Shown here one piece after another: positions 15,263-23,998 of a DNA stretch of 35,679 bases (position 1 is its first letter; every line of letters begins with the position of its first letter). A program made the translations under genes and the position numbers. Under the pieces are notes generated by a model. That model searched no databases and had not been told where the DNA came from. It saw nothing but the letters and a program-made list of their open reading frames with translations. The stretch comes from a virus: the IMG/VR virus record IMGVR_UViG_3300007510_000036, positions 1 to 35,679 of that record. One strand, 5' to 3'.

Positions 15263-18161
15263 TTTCTTTAGTTAAAGGTATTGCTTGTAAAGGTTCATTT
15301 CCATGACTCCCCGCACGATAAATTGTTAAACCTTTCATGTAAGGCATAAAATCTAAAGCTTGGTTAATCAAATCAGAGGATTCAAAGTCCTCTGGTAAGT
15401 TAATAGTTTTGCTTAAGGCTGAGTCTATATAATGTTGAATAGTGGCTTGTACTCTCATGTGGTCTTCTGGGGTAATGTCATAAGCACCGACAAAAGCGCC
15501 CAATTCCTTGCCCTCATTATGATACTTCTGGAACAAAGGGTCTACTACAAGAGTTTCTTTCCACACATTACCTTGGCGGTACCTTCTCTTGTACATTGCA
15601 GAAAAGATAGGCTCTATACCAGAGCTTACGCCCATCAACATGGAAATGGTCCCAGTAGGAGGAACCGTCAAAAGGACTGCGTTTCTTATACCGTACTTAC
15701 GAAGGTAATGTCTTATTCTAATAGGGAGAGTTTTACTAAACCCCTCTTTCATGTATTTGTCCCTATCAAACGCAGGGAAGGGCTGCTTGTCTCTTGCTAG
15801 GTATATTGAAGTTTTATAAGCCTCATCCCTAATGGTGGAAAATAATCGTTCAAGAAACTCTAAACATTTTTCGCTACCGTAGCGTAAACTAAGTTTAATA
15901 AGCATGTAATGAAGACCTAGTACACCAAGCCCTATCCTTCTAGAATTGTGCCCTACTTCTTGACATTTAGGAATAGGGAAATGATTTATAGTTAAAACAT
16001 TATCTAAGAAACGAACACCTGTTCTTACTGTCTTCGCAAGTTTAGGCCAATCAACTTCTCCATCCTCAGTTACCATGTTGGAAAGATTAACATTACCTAA
16101 ACAACAATTCCCATAACTGGGTAGGGGTATCTCACCACACCCCTGAGAAACAATACCCTCAGAAATCCAAGTATCCGTAATAGGTTCGTATAGATCATAA
16201 ACATCTGCAAAACCATCCTGTTCAATTTTTTTAATTTTTGTTCTATGAGTATTAGTACCTAGCTTCCCAAAAATAACTGCTTTTTTTATTTTCTCTCTCT
16301 TTTCTGGGTGAGAAAGTTTTATATTATTATGGAAAGTAACTATATTACTTGCATTAACCCAAACATCATATTTTGGAGAATTACTTTTTATTTTTCTACC
16401 ATCGTAGGTATGCTCTTTCCTCTCCTGCTCATACATTCTAGCATGAATACCAAATAATAAAAGAATCCTTTTAACATCTGTTGCTAATCTTTTACTACCA
16501 GAACAAAAACGAATATGCGGCAAAGATCCCTTTAAATTTACTGTCCCATCAGTAGAAAATAGTCCGTCCAGAAGCCCTGAGAGGAATTGCTTGTTAGTAT
16601 TAATATACTCTAAAGGAATATACTTATAAATAGCCTTACACTTAGGTATACTAGACTTTTCTAAAAGATGAACTACTTCGCTAGTAGATCCATAATTTAA
16701 AGTAACTGCTTTAGTTTGTCTACCTCTAGAATCATAATAATATTCCTTTGTTGTTTCCCCGAACACATCTTCTAATAAAGAATTCCATTCAACTTCTTCT
16801 ATATTAGAAGATAATTTTAATCCCTTACTTTTTTCAGTAAAACAACCGTCCCCTAGTACAGTTCCTAAAATAAATCCATATTCTCTATCTGAATACTTCG
16901 ATGGTTTGTTAGGAACTTTATTGTTTGGCATTTGTCCTGTAGCAACTCTTACCGTATCCCCTACTTCTAAATCTTTAAGAGAAAGCTGTTCCCAAAACTG
17001 ATTAACTCCAGTACCCTTTACTGCATAAAACTTATGGGCCAAAGTACAAGATTGTTCCGATCCGTCCGAGAAAGTTACCTTAAAAACAGGAAAATTTTCA
17101 TGTTTTTCAATCTCTTGAATTGGTCTATCAATACCCTCAACTGTTGTAATCTCATCCCCTACTTTAAAATCTTCTACCTTTTTATACCCGTCTGGGGTTA
17201 GAACTAATGATCCTTTTTTAAGGCATGGATTTGTACTATCTAAACTTTCAAAGTAACTAGTGTTAGTATGTCTGTTAGCAAGATCAATATTATAAACCCC
17301 AGGATCTCCTGAATTAACAGAGTTCGTCCAAATCTTTTCCCAAATCCACTTAGCTTTAATATTCTCTTTCTTTACAAACTCAAATGTTTCGGACCAGTCC
17401 TGTAAGTGGAACCCTTTAGCTCGTTCTATAGCATCATCTTCATCAAGAGCAATAACATTTAAATACCTTTGAACCCCTTTGTTTGTAGTAGCTTGTAAAA
17501 CATAGTTATAATACTCTCTGTTATTAAAAGTAAAGTACCAATCTTCGTCTAGCTGTACAGCCTCAACAAACCTATCAGTAATACCTACAGAAATATTGAA
17601 ATTTGTAAGCTCACCCTCATCTAATTTAACATGTAAAAAATCCAAAAGGTCTGGGTGAGTTACATTTAGAATTCCTATAAGGGCAGTTCGTCTAGCCTTA
17701 CCAGACTTTACATGCTCACCAACCTCATTTATCATCTTAAGAAAAGAGACTGCCCCTGGGGCTGAATTCTTAACATTAGAAATGTCATCACCTTTAGGAC
17801 GAATCTTAGATACATTAAATCCTATGCCACCACCAGCACAAGAGATATTATACATATCGTCAAGAGTTTTTCCTATACTCCCTACAGAATCCTCTGGGGA
17901 TATTACATAACAGTTAAGTAGATTATGCTTTCCAGCATTCCTGCCTGCTCCATAAATGATACGGCCCCCTGGTACAAAATCCCCATCAGCAATAGCGTCA
18001 TGGAAGACCTTCTCATACTTAGCTTTATCATCGTCAGGCTCCGCAGAGGCTACAGCCCTTGCTACAATCTTAGCTCTCTCACTCCACTTAGTTTCCCCAG
18101 GATAGGCATATCTAGTGTTGAAAATCTCTTGTCCAAGGTCTGTTAACTTAAGTCTTGTCAT
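15174..18161 (-). CDS. nrdJ: Class II (adenosylcobalamin) ribonucleotide reductase with intein
   Basis: 995 residues as translated; 633 after removal of the intein at residues 313-674. It reduces ribonucleotides to deoxyribonucleotides using a B12-made thiyl radical. Visible parts: LLNCYVISP (C84, first active disulfide Cys), CAGGGIGFNVS, LTNFNISVGITD, SGDPGVYNID, the active-site motif NP-CGEIPLP (split by the intein, C675 being the radical Cys), VPPTGTISMLMG, and the redox tail ACSLTGGGCGD. About 50 residues after YFTFNNR (217-263) look like an extra insertion against the usual core. ATG 18161 overlaps the gp46 stop (ATGA), with GAGGAG 13 bases upstream. No NrdB-like small subunit is needed. 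Replacement of the T4 class I enzyme by this type is seen in many marine phages. Confidence 0.92.
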   Translation of the reverse strand: MTRLKLTDLGQEIFNTRYAYPGETKWSERAKIVARAVASAEPDDDKAKYEKVFHDAIADGDFVPGGRIIYGAGRNAGKHNLLNCYVISPEDSVGSIGKTLDDMYNISCAGGGIGFNVSKIRPKGDDISNVKNSAPGAVSFLKMINEVGEHVKSGKARRTALIGILNVTHPDLLDFLHVKLDEGELTNFNISVGITDRFVEAVQLDEDWYFTFNNREYYNYVLQATTNKGVQRYLNVIALDEDDAIERAKGFHLQDWSETFEFVKKENIKAKWIWEKIWTNSVNSGDPGVYNIDLANRHTNTSYFESLDSTNPCLKKGSLVLTPDGYKKVEDFKVGDEITTVEGIDRPIQEIEKHENFPVFKVTFSDGSEQSCTLAHKFYAVKGTGVNQFWEQLSLKDLEVGDTVRVATGQMPNNKVPNKPSKYSDREYGFILGTVLGDGCFTEKSKGLKLSSNIEEVEWNSLLEDVFGETTKEYYYDSRGRQTKAVTLNYGSTSEVVHLLEKSSIPKCKAIYKYIPLEYINTNKQFLSGLLDGLFSTDGTVNLKGSLPHIRFCSGSKRLATDVKRILLLFGIHARMYEQERKEHTYDGRKIKSNSPKYDVWVNASNIVTFHNNIKLSHPEKREKIKKAVIFGKLGTNTHRTKIKKIEQDGFADVYDLYEPITDTWISEGIVSQGCGEIPLPSYGNCCLGNVNLSNMVTEDGEVDWPKLAKTVRTGVRFLDNVLTINHFPIPKCQEVGHNSRRIGLGVLGLHYMLIKLSLRYGSEKCLEFLERLFSTIRDEAYKTSIYLARDKQPFPAFDRDKYMKEGFSKTLPIRIRHYLRKYGIRNAVLLTVPPTGTISMLMGVSSGIEPIFSAMYKRRYRQGNVWKETLVVDPLFQKYHNEGKELGAFVGAYDITPEDHMRVQATIQHYIDSALSKTINLPEDFESSDLINQALDFMPYMKGLTIYRAGSHGNEPLQAIPLTKENVDKYMQQIKEVVTADGQACSLTGGGCGD
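16140..17225 (-). mobile_element. Intein with LAGLIDADG homing endonuclease in RNR
   Basis: 362 residues (RNR residues 313-674) inserted exactly between NP and the catalytic Cys of CGEIPL. Block A is CLKKGSLVLTPDGYKKVED with Cys1; block B contains CTLAHKF (the TxxH pattern). Two LAGLIDADG motifs, GFILGTVLGDG (about 429-439) and LSGLLDGLFSTDG (about 527-539), form the homing endonuclease. Block F is VYDLYEPITDTWISEGIV. The C-terminal end reads SQG followed by Cys+1, where His-Asn would be expected; the codons are CAG GGG TGT. The canonical Asn for cyclisation is therefore absent. Splicing competence is uncertain, but without splicing the enzyme would be inactive. Confidence 0.88.
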
Positions 18162-19732
18162 AATATTTTTGATTCTCCTCTTTCTTTTACAACCATTAGT
18201 GTTTTGGATGATTCTAAATAACTTTTTAGTATAGGGTTATGGGTAATTAAGAAAACAGTCTTTTCTTTTTTCAATTCACATAGTAGATTATAGAGACCCT
18301 TAATCCCATCTTCATCAAGATTCTCTGCTATTTCATCAAAAAATAGTAAGTTGCTTTTGTGTCCATTAGACATAGTTAGTAAGCTTTGAAGACCTAGCAT
18401 AACAGCAAGATTCACTTTCCTTTTCTCACCGCCAGATAAGGATATATAGTGCCTGTAATTTTCTAAAACTTCAATTTTTTCGTTTAATTCTTCATCAAAT
18501 TCTACACTAATCGTCCCGTTAGTTAAATATCCTAGATAATAATTACATTGTGTGTTTAAGTAGTCCTTAATTGTCCTTATAACAAATTTAACCAGCCCCT
18601 TTTCTGAGAAAGCCTTGTCCCAGAAACCCATAATATCATGTCTATTATCTAGGTTTACTCTAGATTCATTAAGTGCAATTATCTCTTTGGATACCTTATC
18701 TAAAAGGGTTCTGTAAGTATCTTGCTCCCTACGCTCTTTTAGTTTAGCATACTCTAAAGAGCTAATATTTTTATTAGAAAGTATCTTCTTATTATCCTCT
18801 ATTTGCTGCTGTATATCTTTCTTCTCTTTTTTAAATTTTTCTATACTTTTAAAACAGTAATCATAAAACTTTTTATCAATAGTATCATCTATCTTAGTTC
18901 CACACTCAGAACACTCATAAGTATTCTTTGCTCCAACACCCTTCTTTACTACAGACTCACATCTACTTATCTTAGAAGGTTCAAATTCCAATAACTTCCT
19001 TTTCAGGGTATTCAAATTATCTTTACATTGTCTTACCAAGTTTTCAGCAGCCAAAAGTGAATCTAACGAAGTAGAGTCTAACAAAGCTAATTCCTCTAAA
19101 GTTAAAGGATCAGAGTACACTTTTAGTCTGTACGAGTCGGCATCATCCTGTAACCTTCTAATTAAAACATCTTTATCCCTAATTTCTCTCTTAAGCTTGC
19201 TCCTATTTGCCTTGATTTTATTCTTCATATCAAATATGTAATCAAGGTTTAAAAACTTGTTGAGTATCTTCCTCTTATCGTCTGGGGTAGCGTCTAGGAA
19301 GTCCATACAGGCATGTTGACCAAATACGCAGGCTGCCATGAAGGTTTTTATATCAGTCCCTAGGAGGTCTTCTATGCGCCCCTGGGTGTATGATGCGTGT
19401 GCCTCCGAACAATCCTCACCATCAATATACAGGGTCAAAGAGGTAGGCTTCCTAGATCTTACAATCTTTATATTATCATTAATCTCAATAGATACTTTAC
19501 ATTTCTTACCTACGGAATGGTTAACCATAGCATCCTCTGTACTCTTACGAATGCTTTTACCAAAAATTCCGTATACAATAGCCTCCAAAAAAACAGACTT
19601 ACCTGAACCATTACTCCCTCCTGAATCTTTATTAAGACCCTCAATTGTTATAATTCCATTATAATTAGAGAAGTCTACTTCTCCATGTTTATAAGAATAA
19701 AAGTTATCAAACTCTACTTTATTAATCTTCAT
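18158..19732 (-). CDS. 46: gp46-like recombination nuclease subunit (Rad50/SbcC family)
   Basis: 524 residues. ATPase subunit of the nuclease that resects DNA ends for recombination-dependent replication and host DNA breakdown. Walker A GSNGSGKS is at 39-46, followed by a helical arm, a CxxC hook (CSECG, Cys274 and Cys277) near the middle of a short coiled coil, signature LSGGEKRK at 432-439, Walker B LLFFDEI at 462-468 and H-loop FLITHNP. T4 gp46 is 560 residues, so the length fits. It overlaps gp47 by 11 bases and its stop overlaps the RNR start. Confidence 0.93.
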   Translation of the reverse strand: MKINKVEFDNFYSYKHGEVDFSNYNGIITIEGLNKDSGGSNGSGKSVFLEAIVYGIFGKSIRKSTEDAMVNHSVGKKCKVSIEINDNIKIVRSRKPTSLTLYIDGEDCSEAHASYTQGRIEDLLGTDIKTFMAACVFGQHACMDFLDATPDDKRKILNKFLNLDYIFDMKNKIKANRSKLKREIRDKDVLIRRLQDDADSYRLKVYSDPLTLEELALLDSTSLDSLLAAENLVRQCKDNLNTLKRKLLEFEPSKISRCESVVKKGVGAKNTYECSECGTKIDDTIDKKFYDYCFKSIEKFKKEKKDIQQQIEDNKKILSNKNISSLEYAKLKERREQDTYRTLLDKVSKEIIALNESRVNLDNRHDIMGFWDKAFSEKGLVKFVIRTIKDYLNTQCNYYLGYLTNGTISVEFDEELNEKIEVLENYRHYISLSGGEKRKVNLAVMLGLQSLLTMSNGHKSNLLFFDEIAENLDEDGIKGLYNLLCELKKEKTVFLITHNPILKSYLESSKTLMVVKERGESKIL

Positions 19733-20708
19733 CTTTAATATCCGATAGTACTGACATCAATTCTTTTTTACTCCAAGCAGTATGGGCTTGCTCTATGTAA
19801 TCATCAATAATCTGGTCATTTATTTGGAACAACTCTACACTAGACTTATACCCACTTAGCTGTTCTTCGTCATAAGTAGGTTGGAATTTAATATCCCACT
19901 CCTTCACCCAGGGGTACTTTTTCTTTAAATCATATACAGAAAAAGTAACATCATCCCTGTCAAACAATATTCTAGCAATAATATACCTATCCTTATATTC
20001 AGTAAGAGTATCTAAGTTCCTAGTGGTTAAAACCAAGTGTATAGGACCTTCATCAAAAGGAAATACTTCTAAACCCTTCTCCGAAACAACCCCATAATAC
20101 TTCTGTCCCATATCTTGAAAACAAGTTGAGTAGGGTGTCCCAAGGATAGTAACATCCCCTTTTCTATCATAAGTGTGAATGTGCCCCAAAATAGTCCTAT
20201 TGTTAAAACTGTCCATACAGATAGAAAAATCAGCATCACCAGCATTGTTGAGGGAACCATCAAAGCCAAAGTGACCATATACCATAGCCCCTTTAGGAGC
20301 AGAATCCAAAGCTGATTTAATAATTTCTTCATTTTCGTAATGTGGTATAAACCAAGCATCATGACCAAGAGCCATATAGCTTACCCTGGTTACACTATTT
20401 ATTATAGATATTAACCCGCCACCCCAGGGCCTCTCTAAAATAGATAGTATAGTTAGCCCATCATCTGATTTAGTAGCAGAGTCATGATTTCCTCTAAGGA
20501 TATAAGTATCTTTACTTACGCAATCAAAAAATCTCTTTACATCCAAAAGGCATTCAGGCGAAGGGCTGCGCTTATCAAAAACATCCCCGAGAAATATAAC
20601 AGTATTAACATCGAGGTTGTAAAGATTTCTAATGGTTTTAAGTTGTTCATGTCTTAATTCTCTATTACTATTATGGAAATGAGTGTCCCCAATTACTAAA
20701 GTTTTCAT
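19722..20708 (-). CDS. 47: gp47-like recombination nuclease subunit (Mre11/SbcD family)
   Basis: 328 residues. Nuclease partner of gp46. Metallophosphoesterase motifs occur in order: GDTH (7-10), GDVFD (41-45), RGNHD (72-76), a later YGHFG and GHIH (TILGHIHTYD), giving the two-metal site. The C-terminal third is the less conserved cap and DNA-binding part, ending in an acidic tail. T4 gp47 is 339 residues. The start is ATG 20708, with GGAGGG about ten bases upstream, four bases overlapping the ThyX stop. The 47-46 order is as in T4. Confidence 0.93.
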   Translation of the reverse strand: MKTLVIGDTHFHNSNRELRHEQLKTIRNLYNLDVNTVIFLGDVFDKRSPSPECLLDVKRFFDCVSKDTYILRGNHDSATKSDDGLTILSILERPWGGGLISIINSVTRVSYMALGHDAWFIPHYENEEIIKSALDSAPKGAMVYGHFGFDGSLNNAGDADFSICMDSFNNRTILGHIHTYDRKGDVTILGTPYSTCFQDMGQKYYGVVSEKGLEVFPFDEGPIHLVLTTRNLDTLTEYKDRYIIARILFDRDDVTFSVYDLKKKYPWVKEWDIKFQPTYDEEQLSGYKSSVELFQINDQIIDDYIEQAHTAWSKKELMSVLSDIKDED

Positions 20709-21376
20709 TTAAGTAAAGCCCTCCAAGACATAGGAAACAATTCAGACATAATATCATCAATAGCAAATGAGAAATGTTGTGTCTCTTCTTGTGCTGTATA
20801 GCTGCTGCGCTGATCTACTACTCTAGAAAAAGATGCTAGAGATCCTGTCCAATACCATTCTGTATACATACACTGAGGTAAAACCCCCCGTGCTATCTCA
20901 GGGGCTAACCCATTTATTATCGCAACTTCATAAGCTTCTTTAGCTAAGTCTACAGATTGTTTATAAAGGGACTTTACTGTTTCCTTATCTTCAATCTCTT
21001 TATCACCTGAGCCTTGTTTAATCTTCTTAGCTGGTCTCTCACGCCAGAAATAAGGGGTATAAAACTCAGGCTCATAATCTACATAACGGCGAGAGATCTC
21101 ATTTTCTACCAAACCAACCTTGTGCTTAAAAAGTTGTGTTCTTACAAATACAGGTGCTTTTATATGAAGCTGGATCTGTGGGTGAGCGAAGGGAGTCCAA
21201 TGATTATTATTTGCTAAATATCTAATTAACCGTTCATCTTTTTCATCTAATTCTGTGCTATGCTTATTAAAAGAAACCCTAGCCGAATTAACAACCGTTA
21301 AATCAGAGCCCATCCAATCTACTAAACGAACAAACCCGTAATCTAAACAATAAACTGTATAATCTTTATTAATCAT
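20705..21376 (-). CDS. thyX: Flavin-dependent thymidylate synthase ThyX
   Basis: 223 residues. Makes dTMP from dUMP with methylene-tetrahydrofolate and FAD. Matching parts: SARVSF, NNHWTPFAHPQIQLHIKAP, the signature region FKHKVGLVENEISRRYVDY and a C-terminal LPQCMYTEWYWTGSLASF. The standard signature RHRX7S is changed: KHK replaces RHR and one extra residue separates it from the conserved NExSxRY. This variant is probably still functional, since the flanking residues are intact. The start is ATG 21376, overlapping the polymerase stop; no strong SD. With RNR it supplies dNTPs. Confidence 0.9.
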   Translation of the reverse strand: MINKDYTVYCLDYGFVRLVDWMGSDLTVVNSARVSFNKHSTELDEKDERLIRYLANNNHWTPFAHPQIQLHIKAPVFVRTQLFKHKVGLVENEISRRYVDYEPEFYTPYFWRERPAKKIKQGSGDKEIEDKETVKSLYKQSVDLAKEAYEVAIINGLAPEIARGVLPQCMYTEWYWTGSLASFSRVVDQRSSYTAQEETQHFSFAIDDIMSELFPMSWRALLK

Positions 21377-22481
21377 TAAAATAATTTAATAGTTCTGTAA
21401 TATTTTTTACCTTACCATCCTCATAACATACTTCTTTGCCATCTCCAAAAGAGTGACCTACCTCAGCATCAATAGCAAGAGGTACATCAAAATGTATGCC
21501 AAAATCCTTACGAAGAGTAGGGGTAGATACCATTTCATTATAGCAAACCTCTAAGCATTCTTTTAAGGTTTCCTTAGGACAAACTAGCTCTAAAGAATCA
21601 TGAACAGTTGATACTAGATCTGCCCCTAAAGGTTTCAACCTTGTAGAAAGACCTTTTATAGCACACAATATAATATCAGAAGCGGCAGACTGTATAGTAA
21701 AATTTAACCCTTGCCTAAGAGCCCTTCGTACAATCTTATTATCTCTTGAGAAAGCGTTAGGTAGCCTGCGCTTACGACCAAATATAGACACTACACTACC
21801 TGTCTCACTAATAGTATCGTAAGTGCTGTTTATATATTTACCTATTCCTGGGAACACCTCCATATAAGTGTTGATGATATGTTCCGCTCTATCCATAGAT
21901 ATTCTATTATTGTTAGCTAAGGTGAACGCAGTTCCACCATAAACAATCAAGAAAGAAGTCGCTTTGGCAATTTGCCTCTCCCCCTTAGTAACACTTTTTT
22001 GGCTCTTATTAAAAAGTAAGGAAGCAGAATAGCTATGAAGATCAGCGCCATCCTTAAAGGCAGAACACATACGCTCATCCTTAGCTACATGAGCTAGAAC
22101 TCTAAGCTCCATGCCTGCGTAATCTATTGTTAGGAATGCCTTATTGTCAGGTGCAATAAACATCCTTCTGATATTGGTATCAGTATCTCTAGGAAGAGTA
22201 TGAAAGGATACCCCCATGGCTTTATCAGCATGATAAGATCCGCAGGATAGCCTGCCTGTTACTGTACCATCTAATTTATAATCACAATAAACTTTATTCT
22301 CACCATTATACTCAATAGCCTTATGCAAGCCTCTTATATAAGTTTTATGTAGTTTTGCTGCCGCTCTCCAGTCTAACAGCTTACTTATCCACTCTCTTGC
22401 TTGCTCTAACTCATCAGTTGTTCTCTCTTGAAGTACACTACGGGCTACTAGTTTTTCTTGATCTTTTCTTCTTCTTTGCAC
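21369..22481 (-). CDS. DNA polymerase family A, polymerase domain (third piece)
   Basis: 370 residues holding the whole palm-fingers-palm core. Motif A is DYAGMELRVLAH (D120), motif B runs from R169 through K173 and F177 to YG at 181-182, and motif C is STVHDSLEL (H294, D295), so all catalytic residues of family A are present. TGRLSC and TLPR in the palm and FGRKRRLPN also fit. F177 occupies the position of Phe762 in E. coli Pol I. The earliest start is GTG 22481, 44 bases inside the previous piece and with no good SD. The start of this frame, DQEKLVARSVL, continues naturally from where the previous frame becomes Lys/Arg-rich. Confidence 0.9.
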   Translation of the reverse strand: MQRRRKDQEKLVARSVLQERTTDELEQAREWISKLLDWRAAAKLHKTYIRGLHKAIEYNGENKVYCDYKLDGTVTGRLSCGSYHADKAMGVSFHTLPRDTDTNIRRMFIAPDNKAFLTIDYAGMELRVLAHVAKDERMCSAFKDGADLHSYSASLLFNKSQKSVTKGERQIAKATSFLIVYGGTAFTLANNNRISMDRAEHIINTYMEVFPGIGKYINSTYDTISETGSVVSIFGRKRRLPNAFSRDNKIVRRALRQGLNFTIQSAASDIILCAIKGLSTRLKPLGADLVSTVHDSLELVCPKETLKECLEVCYNEMVSTPTLRKDFGIHFDVPLAIDAEVGHSFGDGKEVCYEDGKVKNITELLNYFND

Positions 22482-22950
22482 GGTCTTTTAACTCATCTGT
22501 AATAAAATCTAATATTTCGTCAAGAGTAGCCTTATCAGTAGAAGGCTCTCCTTTGGCTGTAAGCTTAGGTGGATATAATAAAAACCCCTCCTCAGATGTA
22601 AAAAGTATTTCTCTTAAATCTACAGTAGAGGCTAGGTTAGCAGAGGTACTTACATGGGCGTTCATTAAAAGATCATCTTCTATAGACATAGCTTTAAAAT
22701 CTAATGCTTTACCTACAGACCCTAGTTCTTTTTTCTCAACATGAAGACCCTCAAACTCCATATCAGCAAATACTGGTAATACTGGGCTTAAAAGTTTGGA
22801 CATAATTTCCCAACAACCCTCATCCTTTAGCTTTTCCTCAAGAACATTAAATAACTTTAAAGTAAAGTAAGTATCAGCAGCATTACCATAAAGACAATCT
22901 GCTAAGGGAATGTTAACCCAATCAAAGTTTTTTCCATTTACTGTAAGCAT
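22438..22950 (-). CDS. DNA polymerase family A, end of exonuclease and thumb (second piece)
   Basis: 170 residues. It opens with VNGKNFDWVNIPLADCLYGN, where Y21 and D26 supply the ExoIII-type motif of the proofreading domain, then has LLSPVLPVFADMEFEGLHV, the start of the polymerase thumb region in Pol I-type enzymes, and STDKATLDEIL. The end, KDRAKKKKRSRKTSSP, is out of family and probably marks the point where the frame should change to the third piece. ATG 22950 forms TAATG with the stop of the first piece. SD signals are weak (AAGGG 15 bases upstream). Confidence 0.75.
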   Translation of the reverse strand: MLTVNGKNFDWVNIPLADCLYGNAADTYFTLKLFNVLEEKLKDEGCWEIMSKLLSPVLPVFADMEFEGLHVEKKELGSVGKALDFKAMSIEDDLLMNAHVSTSANLASTVDLREILFTSEEGFLLYPPKLTAKGEPSTDKATLDEILDFITDELKDRAKKKKRSRKTSSP

Positions 22951-23969
22951 TAGAGTTGGTCAATCCCTTCTGGGAAGAATAGTTTCACTAGTTCCTTAAG
23001 GCTCTTAGGAATGTCCTCGTTCCATAAATGGGCCATCAGCTTAGTATCATAGACATTTACTGGGTAAATTTCAATGTTATGAAGGAATTTCAGGTCAAAT
23101 TTCGCATTATGAAATATCTTCCTGTTACGAGGGTTTATTAAAATCTGTCTTAGCAAATTAACTACATTTTCAAGCTCAGATTTAACAAACGGAGTATCCT
23201 TATGGAATAAAGGTATAGCGTAGTTTCCATTGGAGAAAGAGATTGCTATAGTATTAAGCTTGTCTGTAAGGAAATTAAGCCCTGTGGTCTCTACATCAAC
23301 AGCTATATCCTCATCAGTATCTACAAGCCAATCTAGCTTATTAAGATCATCATATTCCGTAATAAGGGTCACAGGTATTTTATCTGCCTTAACACCAACA
23401 ATTACTTTAGTAAGAGCATTCTTTATATCCTGCTCAAAAATATAACGGTTCTTAGGTTCTGTCTGAACAGAGAAAGGGTGATATACTGGTACGCATACGA
23501 ATTTATGTCCATCATCAGTTTCTATATTGAAGGAGGACCCTCGTTTAGTGGTTATACCAGATTTCTTGGTCACCATCTTAAATGCTAAATTACCACAAGC
23601 AATAACCAACTTAGGTTTAACCTTATCTATTGTTTTCCATAAATGCTGGCGACAAATATGAGTATCGCTAGTTTTCATGTCTGCTTCACGAACCGTAGGG
23701 CATTTAACAGAAGAACTAAAGGAAACCGTACAGTCACCAGGGAGATTGGTATTAACAAGTATATCAGTAAGAACCTGTAAGTCTCTATTAGTGAAGGCAT
23801 TACTGCGTCCATTATTGTAAGAAAAGGAGTCAGAAAGGAACAATACATCAGACTCCTCTAAAGACTCATAATCTAAAATACAATGTACAGGCTTAGATCT
23901 CTTTAATTGTGAGCATCCTTTGCATAATTCGTGGATAGGGCATTCTTCATAAAGATTTAAAACTTCCAT
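22950..23969 (-). CDS. UDG family 4-like domain fused to 3'-5' exonuclease domain (first polymerase piece)
   Basis: 339 residues. About 1-185 is like family 4 uracil-DNA glycosylase: candidate 4Fe-4S ligands C16, C19, C90 and C106, KPKLVIACGNLAF, and the C-terminal PVYHPFS motif. The catalytic GEAPG loop is replaced by LSDSFSYNNG, so glycosylase activity is doubtful. About 215-339 is the DnaQ-like proofreading domain with ExoI AVDVETTG (D225, E227) and ExoII HNAKFDLKFL (N288, D292); it stops inside this domain. A UDG-4-like domain in front of a family A polymerase is known from phage SPO1. The start is ATG 23969 with no SD; a TATTATAGTT sequence lies about ten bases upstream. Confidence 0.82.
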   Translation of the reverse strand: MEVLNLYEECPIHELCKGCSQLKRSKPVHCILDYESLEESDVLFLSDSFSYNNGRSNAFTNRDLQVLTDILVNTNLPGDCTVSFSSSVKCPTVREADMKTSDTHICRQHLWKTIDKVKPKLVIACGNLAFKMVTKKSGITTKRGSSFNIETDDGHKFVCVPVYHPFSVQTEPKNRYIFEQDIKNALTKVIVGVKADKIPVTLITEYDDLNKLDWLVDTDEDIAVDVETTGLNFLTDKLNTIAISFSNGNYAIPLFHKDTPFVKSELENVVNLLRQILINPRNRKIFHNAKFDLKFLHNIEIYPVNVYDTKLMAHLWNEDIPKSLKELVKLFFPEGIDQL

Positions 23970-23979
23970 CAGGATAACT

Positions 23980-23989
23980 AACTATAATA
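23980..23989 (+). promoter_or_regulatory. AACTATAATA box in the divergent gap
   Basis: The 29-base gap between the polymerase first piece (leftward) and the gp55-like gene (rightward) contains AACTATAATA with a perfect TATAAT at 23983-23988, ten bases before ATG 23999. Read the other way it is TATTATAGTT. No -35 match is seen. The identical 10-mer recurs at 24971-24980 at another divergent start. Confidence 0.45.
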
Positions 23990-23998
23990 TTTTGTGGT

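Noticed and set aside
15432-15800. 122-codon plus-strand frame inside RNR, and similar long antisense frames (for example 8650-9144)
   Set aside because: They are antisense to well-supported genes and have no recognisable motifs or start signals.
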